From positions 62,001-126,000 of the forward strand of contig MPMI01000002.1 in NCBI GenBank assembly GCA_002238415.1: a stretch of DNA of 64,000 nucleotides, given 5' to 3'. The stretch comes from Desulfurellaceae bacterium bin18 (lineage in GTDB: Bacteria; Desulfobacterota; Binatia; Bin18). Below the pieces are notes generated by a model. That model was not told the origin of the DNA and made no database searches. It saw only the letters and a list, made by a program, of their open reading frames with translations. Positions 59,616-64,000 of the stretch are shown here, in pieces (within the stretch, counting starts at the first letter, position 1; the number at the start of each line of letters is the position of its first letter). Both the position numbers and the translations under genes were made by a program.

Positions 59616-60740
59616 TCAAAAGAACAGACGTCTAGTGCTCACATTGAGCGCTAGGCCGATCGCCACCAGCGTCGTGAGCAAGGAAGAGCCCCCGTAGCTT
59701 AAAAGAGGCAGGGGAACCCCCACGACAGGCAGCGCGCCAACGTTCATCCCGGTATTGATCACGATCTGCCAAAATATAATCCCGGCGACCCCAACGGAGA
59801 GGAGTAAACCGAACCGTTCACGTGCCCGGAGGGCAATGACGAGCAGACGTGCCAGCAGAGCGCAGTACAAGACTAACAAACCGAGGGCTCCGACAAATCC
59901 CCACTCCTCAGCAAAGACGGCGAAGACAAAGTCCGTATGCTTTTCCGGCAGAAAATCGAGACGATTCTGCGTCCCCAACAGGAAGCCTTTGCCCCAGAAC
60001 ATCCCCGACCCAACCGTCACCTGTGATTGAATCATATGATAGCCTGCACCGAGCGGGTCGACATCCGGGTACAAGAACGACAAGACTCTTTGCTGCTGGT
60101 AGGGTTTGAGATAGGTCCAGATAAAGGGCAGAACGCTCCCGCCGGCCAGGGCGAGAACGGACAGGGATCGCAAGCGCAGACCCGCTGTAAAGGTCAGAGT
60201 GAGAAAGAGGAGTCCGAGCGTGACAGTCGTTCCGAGATTCGGCTGCCAGAGGATGAGGATCGCTGGAGCAGAAAAAAATACGGCTGGAGCGAAAAGATCT
60301 CTGATACCATACCCCCCTGGAGGGGCGACGCGGTGATACCACCGAGCCAGCACGAGGAGCAGGCCGATTTTCATGAATTCAGCCGGCTGGAGTGAAAACA
60401 TGCCAACATAGAGCCAGCGGCGTGCGCCACCGCCAAAAGAGCCTATAAGGGGCACGAGAATGAGGAGCCCGAGCGTCGCTCCGTACAGGATATAGGCCCA
60501 CTGTTCGAGCCGACGATAGTCAATAGCAAAGGCAAGACCCATCCCGCAAAAGCCCACGGCAGCCCAGATGAGCTGCCGGATGAACTGCGGATTCGCCTGC
60601 GGTGACCCGTCATAGGTTGCGCTGTAGAGCCCGAGCAGGCCAAGACCCAACAGCCCGACCGTCAGACAAAACAACAGCCAGTCGAAATGCTCAACCAGAC
60701 GTCTGTCGAATCCCACCGTTTTCTCGCTTCCGTTGTTCAA
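59616..60740 (-). CDS. rodA: Rod-shape peptidoglycan glycosyltransferase RodA (SEDS family)
   Basis: A 374-residue polytopic SEDS protein with about ten membrane helices. The conserved GRWLY-like segment appears as GARRWLYVGMFSLQPAEFMK, and QSQVTVGSGMFWGKGFLLGT with FLPEKHTDFVFAVFAEEWGF are family hallmarks. It polymerises glycan strands with PBP2. The frame begins with TTG inside mrdA (50-base overlap); a GTG at 60716 is an equally plausible start. It is the last gene of the mreBCD-mrdA-rodA operon. Confidence 0.94.
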   Translation of the reverse strand: MNNGSEKTVGFDRRLVEHFDWLLFCLTVGLLGLGLLGLYSATYDGSPQANPQFIRQLIWAAVGFCGMGLAFAIDYRRLEQWAYILYGATLGLLILVPLIGSFGGGARRWLYVGMFSLQPAEFMKIGLLLVLARWYHRVAPPGGYGIRDLFAPAVFFSAPAILILWQPNLGTTVTLGLLFLTLTFTAGLRLRSLSVLALAGGSVLPFIWTYLKPYQQQRVLSFLYPDVDPLGAGYHMIQSQVTVGSGMFWGKGFLLGTQNRLDFLPEKHTDFVFAVFAEEWGFVGALGLLVLYCALLARLLVIALRARERFGLLLSVGVAGIIFWQIVINTGMNVGALPVVGVPLPLLSYGGSSLLTTLVAIGLALNVSTRRLFF

Positions 60741-62553
60741 CGATACGAAAATATGCCTCTAAAACCTGACGAACAACAGGCGCGGCAACGGCTCCACCTC
60801 CCTTACCGGCGTGCTCAATCAGACAGGCTACAGCGATTTTAGGGGTCTGTACCGGCGCAAATGCGATAAACCAGGCGTGATCGCGGTGGTGACGCGGGAC
60901 CTTTTCCTCTTTACCGATTATGCGACTCACTACCTGAGAGGTTCCCGTCTTACCGGCGACTTCAATATCGGGGAGGAAGGCTTTCTTTCCCGTCCCCCGT
61001 TCGCCATGAACCACCTCTCGCATACCGTCTCGAACGATGCCGAGGTACTCTTCAGGGATTTTGGTTTGCGTCATGATCTCCGGAGAATAGGTCTGAATGG
61101 ACTCTCCATCGACGCTGCTCACTTGTGTGACGAAGAAGGGGCGATGGATGACCCCTCCGTTTGCGAGAGCCGCAGTCGCAACAGCCATTTGGAGTGGAGT
61201 TGCGAGGACATAGCTTTGCCCGATCACAACGGACAGCGTCTCACCCTCATACCAGGGGGCGTCGAAGCGACGCCGTTTCCACTCGACATCGGGGATCAAG
61301 CCTGGTGACGCAGCAAGGGCAAGACCGAGGTCTTGGCCTAACCCAAACCGACGGGCGGCCTGCGCAATCTTCTGTATCCCGAGACGTTGGCCAACCTTGT
61401 AAAAATAGACGTCACACGACTGGGCGAGGGCTTGTTTCAGATCCACCCGGCCGTGTCCGGGCCGCTTCCAACAGTGGAAAGTTCGCCCACCAAAGGGCAG
61501 ACCTCCCTGACAGTTGAACCGCGTCTCAGGCGTAATAATCCCTTCCTCCAGGGCTGCCAATGCCATAAAAGGCTTAAATGTAGAGCCTGGAGGATATTGG
61601 CCCCGGAGAGCTCGATTGGTCAGCGGGCGTAGGGGATCCTCTACGAGCGTCCGCCATTCGTTGGGCTTGATGCTGAGCGCAAAGAGATTCGGATCGAATG
61701 TAGGACGATTGGCCAGAGCCAGGACTTCTCCAGTCTCGACGGCAAGGACTACAACGGCTCCCTCTGCCTCTCCCAGAGCCTGTTCGACCTGTTCTTGCAG
61801 TTCAAGATCAAGCGTGAGGTGTATATTGTGCCCGGGTTGGGTCTTCACTTCGTCTAGAACACGTAGTTTTCTTCCCGTGGCATCAACTTCGACCTGTTGT
61901 CCGCCATTATATCCACGCAAAATTTCTTCCCAGGCCTTCTCTAACCCGACCTTACCAATAAGGTCGCCCTGCCGGTATCTCTTGTATTCCGCCATTTCAG
62001 ACTGATTCACTTCACCGATGTAGCCGACGAGGTGTGCAGCAAGGTTCCCGGCAGCATAGAAACGCTTGAGACTCGCCTCAACGGAGACACCAGGCAGGTC
62101 TAACTGGTGGGATTCGATCATGGCCAGCGTATCCCAAGAGATATCACGGGCGACAGAGATACCTTCGTATGCGGGCCGAAGTGGATTCCGCGGAGCCTTC
62201 CCCTCTAAAAAATCGACCGCCTCGGGCAAATACGACGCGAGAGTATGGAGCGTTGTCAGACGATCTTGTGCGTCCTCTGGGACCAGAATGACATCAAACG
62301 ACGGGTGATTCCCGACGACGACACGTCCGGTTCGATCAAGCATGAGCCCCCGTATAGACGGCAGTCGATTCAGACGAATACGATTCTTTTCCGACAGAGT
62401 GCGGAAACGATCGCCCTCAACGATCTGAAGCTGCCACAAACGAAAGCCCAGAGCACAAAAAACAAACAAGATGATGAGACTGATGACACCGATGCGGCGA
62501 TAGCACGCGGTCAGTGTTTCCTGAGACGCAAAGAACTCTGACTGCTCGTCCAT
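60691..62553 (-). CDS. mrdA: Penicillin-binding protein 2 (peptidoglycan transpeptidase)
   Basis: A 620-residue class B PBP. One N-terminal membrane helix (IGVISLIILFVFCALGFRLW near 21-40) is followed by a PBP dimer domain and the transpeptidase domain. STFK lies at Ser324, SCD near 379 as the SxN-type motif, and KTGTS near 540. It cross-links new wall during elongation with RodA. The ATG directly follows the mreD stop (TAAATG). Confidence 0.95.
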   Translation of the reverse strand: MDEQSEFFASQETLTACYRRIGVISLIILFVFCALGFRLWQLQIVEGDRFRTLSEKNRIRLNRLPSIRGLMLDRTGRVVVGNHPSFDVILVPEDAQDRLTTLHTLASYLPEAVDFLEGKAPRNPLRPAYEGISVARDISWDTLAMIESHQLDLPGVSVEASLKRFYAAGNLAAHLVGYIGEVNQSEMAEYKRYRQGDLIGKVGLEKAWEEILRGYNGGQQVEVDATGRKLRVLDEVKTQPGHNIHLTLDLELQEQVEQALGEAEGAVVVLAVETGEVLALANRPTFDPNLFALSIKPNEWRTLVEDPLRPLTNRALRGQYPPGSTFKPFMALAALEEGIITPETRFNCQGGLPFGGRTFHCWKRPGHGRVDLKQALAQSCDVYFYKVGQRLGIQKIAQAARRFGLGQDLGLALAASPGLIPDVEWKRRRFDAPWYEGETLSVVIGQSYVLATPLQMAVATAALANGGVIHRPFFVTQVSSVDGESIQTYSPEIMTQTKIPEEYLGIVRDGMREVVHGERGTGKKAFLPDIEVAGKTGTSQVVSRIIGKEEKVPRHHRDHAWFIAFAPVQTPKIAVACLIEHAGKGGGAVAAPVVRQVLEAYFRIVEQRKRENGGIRQTSG

Positions 62554-63123
62554 TTATGCTCTGGCGATAGCGCGCTCCCCCGTCGTCAGGAGGGCAAAGA
62601 TGAGTGGGGTCAGGAAGAGAGCCAGAAGTAAATCCCACAGCACGTATTGTGTGAGAAAAGACCAAATGGGAGCGACTGTCCAGTGGGATTCGAGCAGTGC
62701 AAAAAAAGTGACGGCCTTCAAGAGCACCGCACCGGCGACGAGTCCGAGAACACAGAGGGGATTCTGAACCCACAGCCTTTGGGACAGGAGTTTTGTTGCG
62801 GTAAAAACAAGACTCATGGCGAGAGTCCACATTCCCGCCGGAACTCCTGAACAACTATCCAGCAGGTATCCCAAGAAAAAGGCGCTCGCCGCCCCAGCCA
62901 AGGCGCCATGGTAAATACCAAGATAGACACACAGGATGAGTAGCAGATCAGGAACAAGGGGGAAATGAGGAAAAGCTGTTGTTTGTAAAAGAACCGCCCC
63001 AATTCCGCAGACTCCCAGTAGTCCAAATGTCTGGAGCCTATTCGTTCCGGAAGTGCTCGGCTCCTGCTCGGACGACAGCCGGGGCAACCACCAAGACTTC
63101 TTCGATCTCTGCGAGTTCGGCAC
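62554..63123 (-). CDS. mreD: Rod shape-determining protein MreD
   Basis: A 189-residue membrane protein with five hydrophobic segments (for example LVPDLLLILCVYLGIYHGAL) and DSCSGVPAGMWTLAMSLVFT, typical of MreD. It sits between mreC and mrdA. The frame overlaps mreC by 86 bases if begun at the GTG at 63123. A later TTG may be the true start, because the first 25 residues are polar and atypical. Confidence 0.88.
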   Translation of the reverse strand: MPNSQRSKKSWWLPRLSSEQEPSTSGTNRLQTFGLLGVCGIGAVLLQTTAFPHFPLVPDLLLILCVYLGIYHGALAGAASAFFLGYLLDSCSGVPAGMWTLAMSLVFTATKLLSQRLWVQNPLCVLGLVAGAVLLKAVTFFALLESHWTVAPIWSFLTQYVLWDLLLALFLTPLIFALLTTGERAIARA

Positions 63124-63889
63124 TGAGCGTCACCTCTATGTCTTGGAATATCTCGTCATCTCGTGTGGCAACACGCGTCACGCGCCCAATCTGCTGCCCT
63201 TTCGGAAAGATTCCGTCCAGTCCAGAGGTGATGATCACATCTCCAACCACAACATCACCACCCTGCTGAACATATTTCAATTGACAGTTCCCAGCAATGG
63301 AGCCGGATACGATACCGGAGACACGCGAACGCTGAACGAGGGCATCGACTCCACTATTGGCAGAAGAGATAAGGAGAAGGTGGGCGGCATGTGGGCTAAC
63401 AGACACAATTTTTCCGACAACACCAGCTGGGGTGAGCACGGCCATTTCTTTCTGGACTCCATTCCGTTCCCCCTTGTCTAGCACGGCCGTGTGTGTCCAC
63501 GTCCCAGGATTTCGTCCAATAACGCGGGCGGCAATTGACGTATCTGAGCTTTGCGCCCGTAAACCCAACAGGAGCTCTAAACGCTGATTCGCCAACTCTA
63601 ATTCGAACAACCGTTCCTGCGTCTGCTCAAGCGCTTCAAGCCGGGTACGGAGAACTTCATTGGTTTGATGGACGGAGAGCAGGTCGCGATATTGATCAAA
63701 GACTGCTCCCGTGCCTTGAACCACTATTGTCGCTCCGACTTGGAGGGGTTTCATCACTTCGAGAAACAGCACCCCAACAGGATCGATTCGGTACGGAGAC
63801 CGGGCGTTCACTGTCGCCAACAGGAGCGAGACAAAGAGAAAAAATCCGCAGGATAAGAGCAGACGGTATCTGTAGAAGATCTCAAGCAT
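63038..63889 (-). CDS. mreC: Rod shape-determining protein MreC
   Basis: A 283-residue protein. An N-terminal membrane anchor near 8-26 (LLLSCGFFLFVSLLLATVNA) is followed by a coiled coil near 70-110 (RTRLEALEQTQERLFELELA). The periplasmic beta domain has ARVIGRNPGTWTHTAVLDKG and NSGVDALVQRSRVSGIVSGS. It links cytoplasmic MreB to the wall synthases. It starts 9 bases after the mreB stop. Confidence 0.95.
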   Translation of the reverse strand: MLEIFYRYRLLLSCGFFLFVSLLLATVNARSPYRIDPVGVLFLEVMKPLQVGATIVVQGTGAVFDQYRDLLSVHQTNEVLRTRLEALEQTQERLFELELANQRLELLLGLRAQSSDTSIAARVIGRNPGTWTHTAVLDKGERNGVQKEMAVLTPAGVVGKIVSVSPHAAHLLLISSANSGVDALVQRSRVSGIVSGSIAGNCQLKYVQQGGDVVVGDVIITSGLDGIFPKGQQIGRVTRVATRDDEIFQDIEVTLSAELAEIEEVLVVAPAVVRAGAEHFRNE

Positions 63890-63898
63890 GCTTCACAC

Positions 63899-64000
63899 TC
63901 AAGGCACCGTAACCTCTCTGAGAAAGGAGAGTTCTTCGAGCGCTTTTCCCGCTCCCATCACAACCGCAGTCAAAGGATCCTCAGCCTGGACTACCGGTAG
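63899..64000 (-). CDS. mreB: MreB actin-like protein, C-terminal end only
   Basis: The last 33 codons before the TGA read LPVVQAEDPLTAVVMGAGKA and then LEELSFLREVTVP. This is the conserved C-terminus of MreB (VxxADDPLTAVVxGTGKALEEL). The rest lies beyond the window. It is the first gene of the leftward mreB-mreC-mreD-mrdA-rodA operon. Confidence 0.93.
   Translation of the reverse strand, partial: LPVVQAEDPLTAVVMGAGKALEELSFLREVTVP

Noticed and set aside
1-64000. CRISPR array
   Set aside because: No regularly spaced repeat series was seen on either strand; the repeats found are dispersed or paired.

Overview
The window comes from a Gram-negative bacterium of moderately high GC. The evidence is the mreBCD-mrdA-rodA cell-wall elongation operon, hopanoid genes, lipoprotein and Sec signals, and Shine-Dalgarno starts throughout. 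The mix of a tungsten-type aldehyde:ferredoxin oxidoreductase, Mo-hydroxylases, several hydantoinases, CaiB/enoyl-CoA genes, a B12-dependent ribonucleotide reductase and hopanoid genes fits an uncultured, metabolically broad lineage such as Tectomicrobia/Entotheonella, Binatota or a deltaproteobacterial-type group. That placement is inference only, since no rRNA is present.

Layout. 1-8.3 kb is a decaying genomic island abutting a tRNA-Ser(UGA). It holds a type I restriction operon (hsdR-hsdM-[antitoxin-PIN toxin]-hsdS), a DnaB-N/RepA-like replication ATPase, a broken tyrosine-recombinase fragment, and a BrnTA module between two 76-bp direct repeats. 8.4-12.1 kb carries an NTF2-fold protein, an exported BFN nuclease-PDZ protein, zinc-ribbon proteins, trmI and a second antitoxin/PIN pair. 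12.2-19.3 kb is an acyl-CoA/organic-acid block: two enoyl-CoA hydratases, a sirtuin, an ACT regulator, a beta-hydroxyacid dehydrogenase, a dicarboxylate symporter with an unusual insert, and a CaiB CoA-transferase. 19.5-24.6 kb has a VOC protein and a leftward AOR module (Fe-S protein, AOR, MoaD-like carrier, flavoprotein). 24.7-29.1 kb has a rhodanese, an esterase, a chimeric MBL/Rieske junction and a double-EthD protein. 29.1-30.7 kb is another scar zone, with an hsdR remnant, a third antitoxin/PIN pair and a DUF4926/DUF6883 pair.

31-34 kb has glutathione reductase, a serpin and a small lipoprotein. 34.2-50.9 kb is a heterocycle-type catabolic region: a Mo-hydroxylase operon with two tandem large subunits plus PhyH and cupin genes, then DUF917 and hydantoinase genes, an AT-rich insertion, and HyuA/HyuB. 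51-64 kb is more housekeeping: dciA, nrdJ behind tandem NrdR boxes, a TPR protein, hpnA-hpnB-hpnG, trxA and the mre operon.

The most striking non-genic signal is a dispersed, roughly 52-bp palindromic repeat family (14.34, 21.81, 34.08, 40.33 and 40.92 kb). It always sits at a gene edge, and two copies supply the coding ends of Mo-hydroxylase subunits.
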